64,000 bases of DNA from Pseudomonas putida. Lineage in GTDB: Bacteria > Pseudomonadota > Gammaproteobacteria > Pseudomonadales > Pseudomonadaceae. Positions 7,385 to 15,517 of the stretch are shown piece by piece. The DNA is taken from assembly GCF_028682175.1 (NCBI RefSeq), contig NZ_JANHKS010000008.1, positions 62,001-126,000 on the forward strand, read 5' to 3'. Position numbers and translations under genes: made by a program. Position 1 is the stretch's first letter, and the number at the start of each line of letters is the position of its first letter. The notes under the pieces are model-generated. The model was not told the DNA's origin and did no database searches. It was given only the letters and a program-made list of their open reading frames with translations.

Positions 7385-8928
7385 GCCCGCATTTGCCGGA
7401 TCAGCATCAGGGCTTCCTCCTTGAACAGCGGTTGCTTCATGCGCTCTGCAAGTAACGCGACTTCACGTTCGCGTTCGCAGCCGATCACGGCGGCCACCTT
7501 GCCCTGTTTGCACAGCAGGGCCAGGAAGTCGAAGGATTCCGGTTCGCCCAGGTAGACCTCATCGTCCCAGTCGTTGGCGTGGCCGAGGTAGTCCAGGCGC
7601 TTGCCGAAGTGGAAGGTCCAGAAGTACGGCACGTCGGTGTAATGCTGATTGCCGCCGAGCATGTTGCTGGCGGCGATGCGTGCCTGTTGCTGGGCCAGGC
7701 GCCAGTGTTCGATGCGCTGGGTGGCGCCGTTCATGGGGAAGGTCGCGATATCACCCGCCGCCCACACGTCCTTGCCTGCCAGCATGCCGCTGTTGACGGC
7801 CAGCGAGCCGTCTTCTTCCAGTTGCAGACCATCGATGAACTGCGTGGCGGGCCCGACCCCGATGCCGATCAAGGCCAGGTCCGCTGGCAACCTCTCGCCA
7901 TTGTTCAGTACCGCTCTTTCCAGGCGCCGTTTGCCCTTGTGAATATTGCCCTCGAAGCGTGTGACTTCCACGTGGGTGCGGAACAGAACCCCGTTGGCTT
8001 CGTGCAGCGTACGAATGGCCTTGCCGATCCGTTCGCCGAGCTGGGCGGCGAACGGGATTTCATGGCGAGCGATCACCGTCACTTCAACTTTGTGCTTGCG
8101 CAGGGCCGAGGCCGCTTCCAGGCCAATGAAGCTGTCGCCGACGATCAGCGCGTGGCTGCCCGAGGGAGCGGCGGTCAGGATCTTCTTTGCGTCGCTGCGG
8201 CTGCGCAGGGTCAACACCTGCGGCAGGTCGGCGCCTATCAGCGGCAGCGTGCGCGGTTCGCCACCGCTGGTTATCAGCGCGGCGTCATAGTCGAAGCGAC
8301 GGCCATCGGCCAGGATCAGCCGCTTGTTGATCACGTCCAGCTTCATGACTTCGCCATGGATGCGTTCGATGTGGTTGTCCTGGTAATAGATTTCCTTGCG
8401 CAGCGGTGGGGTCTCCTCGGGCTGCATCTCGGCCGAGAGCACGAATTTGCTTAGCGCGGTGCGGTCGTAGGCGGGGTGGCGTTCGCGGTCGATCAACAAA
8501 AGCTGGCCGTTGAAGCCGTTGTCGCGCAGGGCACAGACAGCGGCCGTGCCTGCGGCGCCGGCGCCGATCACCACGAAGCAGCGGTTGTCGAACGGCAATT
8601 GGCGGTACGTCGAGTGCGCAGGGTGCTCCTCGACGTGGATCTGGTCTTCGATGATCTGCACCGGATAGCGCACCAGCGCATCCAGCGCCGGCGGCTCGCA
8701 CAGGCTGCCATCCTCGATGGCGAATTCGGCCTTGTGCCATGGACAGATCAGATGCCCGTTGCACACCGCGCCATCGGCCAGCGGCGCGCCGGCATGAGGA
8801 CACTCGGCCTGGTAGGCGCGCACCTCGTCGGCATGGCGAACCAGCACGACCTTGATGGCGCCAACTGCAACCTGAATGCCGCGATCTTGACGAAGATCGG
8901 CCAGGCTGGCGACTCGATGCATAGCCAT
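7381..8928 (-). CDS. Rieske-domain FAD/NAD(P)-dependent oxidoreductase (AIFM3-like)
   Basis: A 515-residue fusion. Residues 1-105 form a Rieske [2Fe-2S] ferredoxin domain with ligands Cys43/His45 (ECPHAG) and Cys62/His65 (ICPWHK). Residues about 110-400 are a two-dinucleotide-domain FAD/NAD(P) reductase (VIGAGAAGTAAVCAL for FAD, VGDSFIGLEAASAL for NAD(P)H, and AAGDIATF near the second FAD site), followed by a C-terminal reductase domain. The arrangement suggests electron transfer between NAD(P)H, FAD and a built-in ferredoxin; the partner is unknown. GGGAG precedes the ATG at the right distance. It converges on the MBL-fold gene with a 4-bp overlap. Confidence 0.88.
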   Translation of the reverse strand: MAMHRVASLADLRQDRGIQVAVGAIKVVLVRHADEVRAYQAECPHAGAPLADGAVCNGHLICPWHKAEFAIEDGSLCEPPALDALVRYPVQIIEDQIHVEEHPAHSTYRQLPFDNRCFVVIGAGAAGTAAVCALRDNGFNGQLLLIDRERHPAYDRTALSKFVLSAEMQPEETPPLRKEIYYQDNHIERIHGEVMKLDVINKRLILADGRRFDYDAALITSGGEPRTLPLIGADLPQVLTLRSRSDAKKILTAAPSGSHALIVGDSFIGLEAASALRKHKVEVTVIARHEIPFAAQLGERIGKAIRTLHEANGVLFRTHVEVTRFEGNIHKGKRRLERAVLNNGERLPADLALIGIGVGPATQFIDGLQLEEDGSLAVNSGMLAGKDVWAAGDIATFPMNGATQRIEHWRLAQQQARIAASNMLGGNQHYTDVPYFWTFHFGKRLDYLGHANDWDDEVYLGEPESFDFLALLCKQGKVAAVIGCEREREVALLAERMKQPLFKEEALMLIRQMRA

Positions 8929-9019
8929 TTCACATTCTCCCAGGCTTTCTTTTGGGAGTCGGTGGGTCTGGCAGAGGTTCAGTAAATCTCATCTCCCCCA
9001 TACCTGCATTTCCCCCGAC

Positions 9020-9112
9020 CTGTAGGAGTGAGCTTGCTCGTGATGACATTACTGGCATTTAGTAAACGTCGGCAGACAGACCGCTATCGCGAGCAAGCTC
9101 ACTCCTACAGGT
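9020..9112. repeat. Inverted REP pair
   Basis: Two REP elements of the GTAGGAGTGAGCTTGCTCG kind face each other with about 45 bp between them (9021-9040 and 9087-9111), forming a possible large stem-loop between the Rieske/FAD and GFA genes. Confidence 0.9.
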
Positions 9113-9151
9113 TTTCGGTACGCCAGGGTTTATCAGCGCGCTCCTACGGGC

Positions 9152-9640
9152 TCAGCGCACCAATCCCAATCGTTCATGCCATTCGGCAATCGATTCCTCT
9201 GGATACTGCTCGAATTGCTGATCCTTGGGTCCGGCCTGGACCTCGACCCACGAGGCCTTGGAGTCCAGCAGCAGATGCGTGTGCTCGGGCGGGGTGGGCA
9301 ATGGCGTGTCGATGGCGCTGGCGAAGGGGTGAATCAGCTCCGGCCATTCAGGGCTGAACAGCCACAGGCCGCTGCCGCAGTGCTTGCAGAAATGTCGCTC
9401 GGCGCTGCTGGTGCCGACGTGGTGCTGCTCGTCGTCGCGCATCTTGGCGTGGTAGATCGCGATGCTGCTCTTGCCCTTGACCTTGAGGCTCTTGGCGTCA
9501 CCGCCCAGATTGATCGAGTAGCCGCCACCGCCCTGGGTCTTGCGGCAGATCGAGCAATAGCAACGTTGATAAGGGTAGGGGTGGGCGCTGGTCAGGCTGA
9601 ATTCCACCGCGCCGCAATGGCAGGAACCTTCCAGGTGCAT
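9152..9640 (-). CDS. GFA/CENP-V-family zinc protein
   Basis: A 162-residue protein of the glutathione-dependent formaldehyde-activating (GFA) fold. Zinc cysteines are visible as SCHCG near the N-terminus, RCYCSICRK around residues 26-33, and FCKHCGS near residues 85-90. Despite the family name, most single-copy members have no proven link to formaldehyde. It appears to be a single transcription unit flanked by REP DNA on one side and the divergent chemoreceptor on the other. Confidence 0.88.
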   Translation of the reverse strand: MHLEGSCHCGAVEFSLTSAHPYPYQRCYCSICRKTQGGGGYSINLGGDAKSLKVKGKSSIAIYHAKMRDDEQHHVGTSSAERHFCKHCGSGLWLFSPEWPELIHPFASAIDTPLPTPPEHTHLLLDSKASWVEVQAGPKDQQFEQYPEESIAEWHERLGLVR

Positions 9641-9834
9641 GGCGTTTTCTCCAATCGGGAATGACAGACTCTTAGGTCTAGACCTCAGCCCTCCTTCAGG
9701 TTCGATGTTTTCTCGAACGAGTGTTCGCTTTATTCATTCGAGCAGCCTAAAGAAGCGGCTGGCCGCGTCGATATGCGATGGTTGTACGATGACATTTGTC
9801 ACCACTACCCTCTAAAAACAACGAGCCTACGGTC

Positions 9835-11460
9835 ATGAACCTACGCAACCTGACCATCGCCCGCCGCGCGGGCCTTGGATTTACCCTGATTTCCCTGCTT
9901 GTCGCCGTGCTCGGCTGGTTCGCCCTGAGCCAGATGTCCACGATTCGCCAGAGTGAGGTGGCGGTGGAGAGCAACTGGGTGCCGAGCATGCGCCTGGTCA
10001 ATGACATCCGCGAAGCCATGCTGCGCATTCGCACCATCTCCCTGCGCATGGCGCTGGACACCGACCCCAACAACGTCAGCGTGTACAGGGGCCAGATGGA
10101 CGCCCGCTCCAAGGTGCTGAACGAGAAGCTGACCAGCCTCGACACCTACATCGACACCCCCGAAGAAAAGGTGTTGTACGACAAGTTTCGCAACACTCTC
10201 GGCGATTACCAGCGCGGCCTGAGCCAATCCTTCGTGCTGGCCCAGAGCGGCGATCTGAAGGCGCTCAACACCTTGCTGCTGGTGGACATGAAAACCGCAG
10301 TGGACAACTCCGGCACCCAACTGGGTGATCTGGCGGACTTCTACACCCACAGGATCGAGCTCGAAGGCACGGCGGCCCAGGCCCAGTACGGCCAGTCGCG
10401 CACGGTAGTGCTGGTGTTCGTGTTGATCGCGGCGCTGTCCACGGTGGTCCTGGCGCTGTGGCTGACCCGCAGCATCATCCTGCCGCTGGAAGACGCGGTG
10501 ACCGCCGCCGAGTTCGTCGCCAAGGGCGATCTGACCCACGACATTCGCGTCGAAGGCAAGGACGAAGTCACTCGCCTGCTGCGCGCCCTGCAACAAATGC
10601 AGAACAACCTGCGCAGCACCCTGAGCCTGATCGGCAGTTCGGCGAGCCAGTTGGCGTCGGCGGCGACCGAGCTGAACTCGGTGACCGAAGACAGCCATCG
10701 CGGCCTGCATCAGCAAAATGCTGAAATCGAACAGGCTGCCACCGCCGTCAACGAGATGACGTCGGCGGTGGAGGAGGTGGCGCGCAACGCGGTGTCCACC
10801 TCCCAGGCGTCCAGCGAGTCCAACGATGCCGCGCAGGATGGCCAGGCGCGGGTGATCGAAACCGTGACCTCGATCCAGAACCTGTCCAGCAACGTGCAGC
10901 AGACCTCGGTACTGGTGCAGAACCTGGCCGATCAGTCCCAGGACATCGGCAAGGTGCTGGACGTGATTCGCTCCATCGCCGAGCAGACCAACCTGCTGGC
11001 GCTCAACGCGGCCATCGAGGCGGCGCGGGCCGGAGAGTCGGGTCGTGGCTTTGCGGTGGTCGCCGATGAGGTCCGCGCCCTGGCCCATCGCACCCAGCAA
11101 TCGACGCTGGAGATCGACAAGATGGTGTCGACCATGCGCAGCGGTTCCAGCGAGGCGCTGGAGTCGATGCTGGTCAGCCGCAATCAGGCGTCCACGACCC
11201 TGGAGTTGGCGCAGGGCGCTGGTGAATCGCTGAACCGGATCACCTCGTCGATCAACCAGATTTCCGAACGCAACCTGGTGATCGCCAGCGCAGCCGAGGA
11301 ACAGGCGCAGGTGGCTCGGGAGGTGGATCGCAACATCGTCAATATTCGCGATCTGTCGCTGCAGTCTTCGTCCGGGGCCAACCAGATCAGTGCGTCGAGC
11401 AATGAGCTGTCGCGTCTGGCGGGGGAGTTGAATCAGGTGGTGACGCGCTTCCGCGTCTGA
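9835..11460 (+). CDS. Methyl-accepting chemotaxis protein with 4HB-type sensor
   Basis: A 541-residue inner-membrane chemoreceptor. TM1 is about residues 12-32, a periplasmic four-helix-bundle sensor about 33-188, TM2 about 189-209, a HAMP domain follows from TRSIILPLEDAV, and the cytoplasmic signalling hairpin has the conserved tip [19 protein letters not shown] from about residue 383. No C-terminal CheR-tethering pentapeptide is present (it ends VVTRFRV). Start at 9835 (MNLRNLTIARR) is preferred over an upstream in-frame start that would add 13 residues. The ligand cannot be inferred. Confidence 0.92.
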   Translation: MNLRNLTIARRAGLGFTLISLLVAVLGWFALSQMSTIRQSEVAVESNWVPSMRLVNDIREAMLRIRTISLRMALDTDPNNVSVYRGQMDARSKVLNEKLTSLDTYIDTPEEKVLYDKFRNTLGDYQRGLSQSFVLAQSGDLKALNTLLLVDMKTAVDNSGTQLGDLADFYTHRIELEGTAAQAQYGQSRTVVLVFVLIAALSTVVLALWLTRSIILPLEDAVTAAEFVAKGDLTHDIRVEGKDEVTRLLRALQQMQNNLRSTLSLIGSSASQLASAATELNSVTEDSHRGLHQQNAEIEQAATAVNEMTSAVEEVARNAVSTSQASSESNDAAQDGQARVIETVTSIQNLSSNVQQTSVLVQNLADQSQDIGKVLDVIRSIAEQTNLLALNAAIEAARAGESGRGFAVVADEVRALAHRTQQSTLEIDKMVSTMRSGSSEALESMLVSRNQASTTLELAQGAGESLNRITSSINQISERNLVIASAAEEQAQVAREVDRNIVNIRDLSLQSSSGANQISASSNELSRLAGELNQVVTRFRV

Positions 11461-11463
11461 TAA

Positions 11464-11533
11464 CCGTAGCAGCACGGCTTGCCGGCGGGGGCGGCCTCAA
11501 GATCGTCCCCGCCGGCAAGCCGTGCTGCTACGG
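11464..11533. repeat. REP hairpin after the chemoreceptor gene
   Basis: CCGTAGCAGCACGGCTTGCC and its reverse complement flank a short GC-rich loop. It begins 4 bp after the chemoreceptor stop and could act as an mRNA 3' end stabiliser. No T-run follows. Confidence 0.9.
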
Positions 11534-11656
11534 TCCGCCGTGATTGCATAAACGTTTCATCTCATTCACTTGCCTGCGCCTGTCTTCGCCTTGCATCATG
11601 CCCCCGACCAATAATTCCTGGCGGGCCGAACCCGCCGACACGGCTGGAGAAAGGCA

Positions 11657-12901
11657 ATGGATGATGTGAATGGTGGTGCAGGCAGCTGGCTACGCTCCCC
11701 GCTGCACAAGGGCTGGCTGGCTCAGGAAGGCCTGCGGTTGCTGGGGTTTGCCAAGGCCTCGCGTTTGCCCGAAGGCTTTGGTGCGCTGGATGATTTCGGC
11801 CGGCTGCCTGCCGACGCCGTCGCTGAAACCCTGATTACCGCCCGCATGACCCACAGCTTCGCCATGGCCCACATCAGCGGCATTCCCGGCTTCGCCGAAC
11901 TGGTCGATCACGGCATCGCCGCGCTCGCCGGGCCGCTGCGCGATGCCGAGCACGGCGGCTGGTTCGACCGGCCCCAGGCGCACACCAGCAATACTGGCAA
12001 AGCCGCGTACTTGCATGCGTTCGTCGCCCTGGCGGCCAGTTCCGCCGTGGTTGCGCAACGTCCCGGCGCCCAGGCGCTGCTGGAACAGGCGATCCAGATC
12101 ATCACCCAGCATTTCTGGAGCGAAGAAGAGGGCACGGTGCGTGAATCTTTCGCCCGCGACTGGACCGAGGAAGAAAGTTATCGCGGTGCCAACAGCAACA
12201 TGCACAGCACAGAGACCTTCCTCGCCCTGGCCGATGTGACGGGCGACGGGCGCTGGCTGGACCGCGCGCTGCGCATCGTCGAGCGGGTCATTCATCAACA
12301 TGCGACAAGCAACAACCACCAGGTGATCGAGCATTTCACTGCCGACTGGCAACCGGTGCTCGATTACAACGCTGACCGTCCTGGGGATGAATTCCGCCCC
12401 TACGGCACCACCCCCGGCCACGCCTTCGAATGGGCGCGTTTGGTGTTGCACCTTGAGGCCGCGCGACAGAAAGCGCAGATGCCCACGCCTTCGTGGCTGC
12501 TCGAAGATGCCCGCGGGTTGTTCGAAAACGCCTGCCGCTATGGCTGGAACGTCGATGGCGCTCCTGGGATCGTCTACACCCTGGACTGGGAAAACCGCCC
12601 GGTGGTTCGCCATCGCCTGCACTGGACCCACGCCGAAGCAGCGGCGGCCTCGGCGGCGCTGCTGCAACGCACGGGTGAGGCGCAGTATGAAGCCTGGTAT
12701 CGCACGTTCTGGGAATTCAACGAGACGTTGTTCATCGACCGTGAACACGGCAGCTGGCGCCATGAGCTGAATCCGCAGAACCAGCCCAGCGCCGACATCT
12801 GGCCGGGCAAGCCGGACCTTTATCATGCCTACCAGGCAACCCTTTTGCCGGTGTTGCCACTGGCCGAGAGCCTGGCGACAGGGCTTGCGCACTACGCGTG
12901 A
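11657..12901 (+). CDS. AGE-family epimerase/isomerase (D-mannose isomerase-like)
   Basis: A 414-residue (alpha/alpha)6-barrel enzyme of the N-acylglucosamine 2-epimerase family. Length and the motifs RGANSNMHSTETFLALAD, RPYGTTPGHAFEWARL and the late KPDLYHAYQ fit the mannose isomerase/YihS branch, which interconverts D-mannose and D-fructose or related free sugars, rather than GlcNAc epimerases. Catalytic histidines are expected in NMHST, TPGHAFEW and LYHAYQ. ATG at 11657 follows GGAGAAAGG. It stands alone between REP-containing gaps. Exact substrate is not certain. Confidence 0.85.
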   Translation: MDDVNGGAGSWLRSPLHKGWLAQEGLRLLGFAKASRLPEGFGALDDFGRLPADAVAETLITARMTHSFAMAHISGIPGFAELVDHGIAALAGPLRDAEHGGWFDRPQAHTSNTGKAAYLHAFVALAASSAVVAQRPGAQALLEQAIQIITQHFWSEEEGTVRESFARDWTEEESYRGANSNMHSTETFLALADVTGDGRWLDRALRIVERVIHQHATSNNHQVIEHFTADWQPVLDYNADRPGDEFRPYGTTPGHAFEWARLVLHLEAARQKAQMPTPSWLLEDARGLFENACRYGWNVDGAPGIVYTLDWENRPVVRHRLHWTHAEAAAASAALLQRTGEAQYEAWYRTFWEFNETLFIDREHGSWRHELNPQNQPSADIWPGKPDLYHAYQATLLPVLPLAESLATGLAHYA

Positions 12902-12910
12902 CCTCAACCG

Positions 12911-13072
12911 CCCCCGCCGGCAAGCCGTGCTGCTACGGGAGCGGGGGAGGCCACACACCGCACCGTAGCAGTCCGGCTTGCCGGCGTCAGCGATCTTGAA
13001 GGCGCCTCGCCGGCAAGCCGGACTGCTACGGGATATCGCCGCCCGTAGCAGCCGGGCTTGCCCGCGGGAGCG
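12911..13072. repeat. REP cluster
   Basis: Four REP arms of the GTAGCAG..CGGCTTGCCGGCG kind in alternating orientation fill the 175-bp gap between the convergent AGE-family and AbrB-family genes. Confidence 0.88.
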
Positions 13073-13075
13073 GCG

Positions 13076-14173
13076 TCAGGCCAAACGCTGAGTGACGCGA
13101 ATCACCTGGCGGGCGATGTAGGCGCCGGTGACGATCACGCCAAACAGGCGCAGGGTCTGCATGGCCAGCACGAAGCCGACGTCGGAATGGGTGTCGATGG
13201 CGATGATCGCCATGGCGTCCAGGCCGCCGGGGCTGGTGGCCAGGTACACCGAGAGAAAATCCTTGCCCATCATTTCGGCGATGACCCAGGCGGAAATCGC
13301 GCAGAGCAGGATCAGCAACAACGACCCCATGATCATCGCCGGAAGCCGCCGCCACACGTACCTGATGGTCGCCCGGTCGAAGCGCAACCCGATGTAACTG
13401 CCGATCGCACCATAAGCGATCGCCAGCAGCCAGGTCGGCATGGTGATCTGCAACAGACCGCTCAATTGCAGCGCGCCGCCCACCAACAGCGGCACCAGCA
13501 AGGCACCTGCGGGAAGACGACCTCCGAGGGTCACGCCGACCACAATCACCAGCAGGCTCAGCCCCAGGTTCAGCAAATTGACACCCTGCATCAGCGCATC
13601 GGTGCTGTGGGCCGCAGTGCCACCGCCCTCGACCCCGATCACCCGGCTGACCAGCGCGCCGATCATCACCACGCACACCACCCGCACGTACTGCATGGTC
13701 GCGACCACCCGCGAATCCGCGCCGTAATCCTCGGACATCGCTACCATCGCCGACGCCGCACCCGGCGAGGTGCCCCAGGCGGCAGTGCTGCCCTGAATTC
13801 CGCCCCAGCGCGCCAGAGCCACGCCCACCACCGCGCTCAAGGCGATGGTCAGAACCGTGGCGAACACCATCACGTGCCAGGATTGCATGGCCGTGAGCAG
13901 CACGCCCATGGTCATCGAATGGGCCACCAGCACACCGACCGTGCCCTGACCCAGGCGAAACACCTGCTTGTTCAGGCGAATCGTCGCGCCCGACACACCG
14001 AAGCCGATGGCGACCAGCATAGGGCCGAGGAACAGCGCCGCCGGCACGTTGAAATACTTGAAGGCTTGACCGGCACTACCGGCCAGGAGGATGAGCAAGG
14101 ACCATTGCAGCAATGGGTGCAGACTTTCGAGGGAAAACGAGGCGGGGCGCGACAACGAGGATCTCCAGTGCAT
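13076..14173 (-). CDS. AbrB-family (PF05145) integral membrane protein
   Basis: A 365-residue polytopic membrane protein with about ten hydrophobic segments in two similar halves, typical of the AbrB/putative ammonia monooxygenase family (not the AbrB DNA-binding regulators of Bacillus). The glycine-rich GTSPGAASAMVAMSEDYG in the first half and ATSPGGLDAMAIIAIDTHSD in the second half are the paired repeats of the family. Function is probably transport, but the substrate is not established. ATG at 14173 is preceded by AGGAAAAG; a start 27 bp upstream is possible. It is divergent from a LysR regulator across 102 bp, which probably controls it. Confidence 0.85.
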   Translation of the reverse strand: MHWRSSLSRPASFSLESLHPLLQWSLLILLAGSAGQAFKYFNVPAALFLGPMLVAIGFGVSGATIRLNKQVFRLGQGTVGVLVAHSMTMGVLLTAMQSWHVMVFATVLTIALSAVVGVALARWGGIQGSTAAWGTSPGAASAMVAMSEDYGADSRVVATMQYVRVVCVVMIGALVSRVIGVEGGGTAAHSTDALMQGVNLLNLGLSLLVIVVGVTLGGRLPAGALLVPLLVGGALQLSGLLQITMPTWLLAIAYGAIGSYIGLRFDRATIRYVWRRLPAMIMGSLLLILLCAISAWVIAEMMGKDFLSVYLATSPGGLDAMAIIAIDTHSDVGFVLAMQTLRLFGVIVTGAYIARQVIRVTQRLA

Positions 14174-14211
14174 GGGCTTTTCCTGATGGAGTTCGTCCAA
14201 TGCTCAGAAGT

Positions 14212-14248
14212 ATCGACAGTTCAATCGATCAAGTCTATTTTCTAATAG
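14212..14248. promoter_or_regulatory. Candidate LysR-binding dyads
   Basis: The 102-bp divergent region contains ATCGA-N8-TCGAT (14212-14229) and CTATT-TTCT-AATAG (14235-14248). Both are plausible LysR-type sites; neither is proven. Confidence 0.4.
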
Positions 14249-14275
14249 TCATGAATTGATAACTCTGGTTTATAT

Positions 14276-15178
14276 ATGGACCTGCGGGACCTGACCTATT
14301 TCGAAACCATCGCCGAGCTTGGCCACCTGGGCCGGGCAGCGGAAAAACTCAATCGCAGCCAGCCGGCGCTGACCAAGAGTATCCAGCGCCTTGAAGAGTC
14401 CTTTGGCACCAAGCTGTTCCAGCGCGACGGGCGGCGCATCAAGCTGACGCCGGTGGGGGAGCTGTTGCAGGCGCGGGGCAAGATGTTGCAGCAGAGCATC
14501 GCCCAGACCCAGCGCGAAGTGCGTGATTTCGCCAGCGGCGCGGTGGGTGAGATTCGCCTGGGTTGTGCCTCGACCATGGCCGAATACCTGCTGCCGGAGC
14601 TGACCGACGCGTTGCTCAAGCGCGCCCCGGACATCACCCTCAAACTGGTGATCGGCCAGGATGACATGCTGCGCGAGCAGCTGCGGTCAGGGCATCTGGA
14701 CATGATCATCTGCGCCCAGCGCAGCGTCGAAGACGAGTTCGCCGCGCACCCGATCCTCACCGATGAAGCGGTGGTGATCGCCAGCCGCAATCATCCGATC
14801 TTCAACACGCCGTATCAGATGAGCGATCTGTGCGGTTATCGCTGGGTGCTGCCGCCACCGGGGGTATCGTCGCGAATCTGGGTCGATGAAGCCTTCGCCC
14901 GCCACAACCTGCCGCTGCCGGTGGTGCAGATCGAGGCCAACTCCATTTCGCTGTTGCCCAGGCTCATCGCCCAGACCAACCTGCTGAGTTTCATCGCCAG
15001 GGAAACCCTGGAATATGGCAAGAACATGCAATATCTGCGTGAAGTGCCGCTGCAAGCTACCACCATGGCGCGGACCATTTGCGTGATCCTGCGCCGCGAG
15101 GGCTACCTGTCGCCAGCGGCCCATGCCATGGCCCAGATGCTGCGCGACAACGGCGGCGCCTTTTTCAGCTGGGTGTGA
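14276..15178 (+). CDS. LysR-family transcriptional regulator
   Basis: A 300-residue LysR regulator. The winged HTH occupies residues 1-60 (DLTYFETIAELGHLGRAAEK, then SQPALTKSIQRLEESFGTKL), and the rest is a two-lobed periplasmic-binding-type effector domain starting at IRLGCASTMAEYLLPEL. It is divergent from the AbrB-family membrane protein gene, the usual LysR target position. The effector is unknown. Confidence 0.93.
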   Translation: MDLRDLTYFETIAELGHLGRAAEKLNRSQPALTKSIQRLEESFGTKLFQRDGRRIKLTPVGELLQARGKMLQQSIAQTQREVRDFASGAVGEIRLGCASTMAEYLLPELTDALLKRAPDITLKLVIGQDDMLREQLRSGHLDMIICAQRSVEDEFAAHPILTDEAVVIASRNHPIFNTPYQMSDLCGYRWVLPPPGVSSRIWVDEAFARHNLPLPVVQIEANSISLLPRLIAQTNLLSFIARETLEYGKNMQYLREVPLQATTMARTICVILRREGYLSPAAHAMAQMLRDNGGAFFSWV

Positions 15179-15231
15179 TCCCGACACGTTCTGGACTAAC
15201 CTTGGGTTATCGACAAGAGGAGAAATCGAAG

Positions 15232-15447
15232 ATGCAGCTACAGCCACACACTTTCGCCGAGCACACTCTGGTGCCATGTTTTCTGAACGATGAAGACCAC
15301 CATTTCGGCGGCGACCAGTCCCCGCTCAATGATTCGGACGCCGACGAAGACACCGAATCCCTGGAGGAATTGGATCTGGGTGATCTGAGGCTGGACGAGT
15401 TCGCCGACGCCGACAAGCTGGACATCGGCTCGTCGACGCTGGGCTAA
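15232..15447 (+). CDS. Small acidic protein of unknown function
   Basis: A 71-residue, strongly acidic protein (many Asp/Glu; segments DSDADEDTESLEELDLGD and LRLDEFADADKLDIG). The ATG is preceded by AAGAGGAGA at good distance, 53 bp after the LysR stop, so it may be co-transcribed with that gene. No signal peptide, membrane segment or known family was recognised. It could be a protein-binding tail-like factor or DNA mimic, but nothing in the sequence proves that. Confidence 0.6.
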   Translation: MQLQPHTFAEHTLVPCFLNDEDHHFGGDQSPLNDSDADEDTESLEELDLGDLRLDEFADADKLDIGSSTLG

Positions 15448-15463
15448 TACGCCGTCCACTTTC

Positions 15464-15485
15464 AGGGGCTGGCAAGCTGGCCCCT
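15464..15485. terminator. Possible hairpin after the small acidic gene
   Basis: AGGGGC and GCCCCT arms (15464-15469 and 15480-15485) form a 6-bp stem with a 10-nt loop 16 bp after the stop. There is no T-run, so termination is uncertain. Confidence 0.35.
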
Positions 15486-15517
15486 GTGATGGCTGCCGTT
15501 AATCGGGGCAGGCACAA

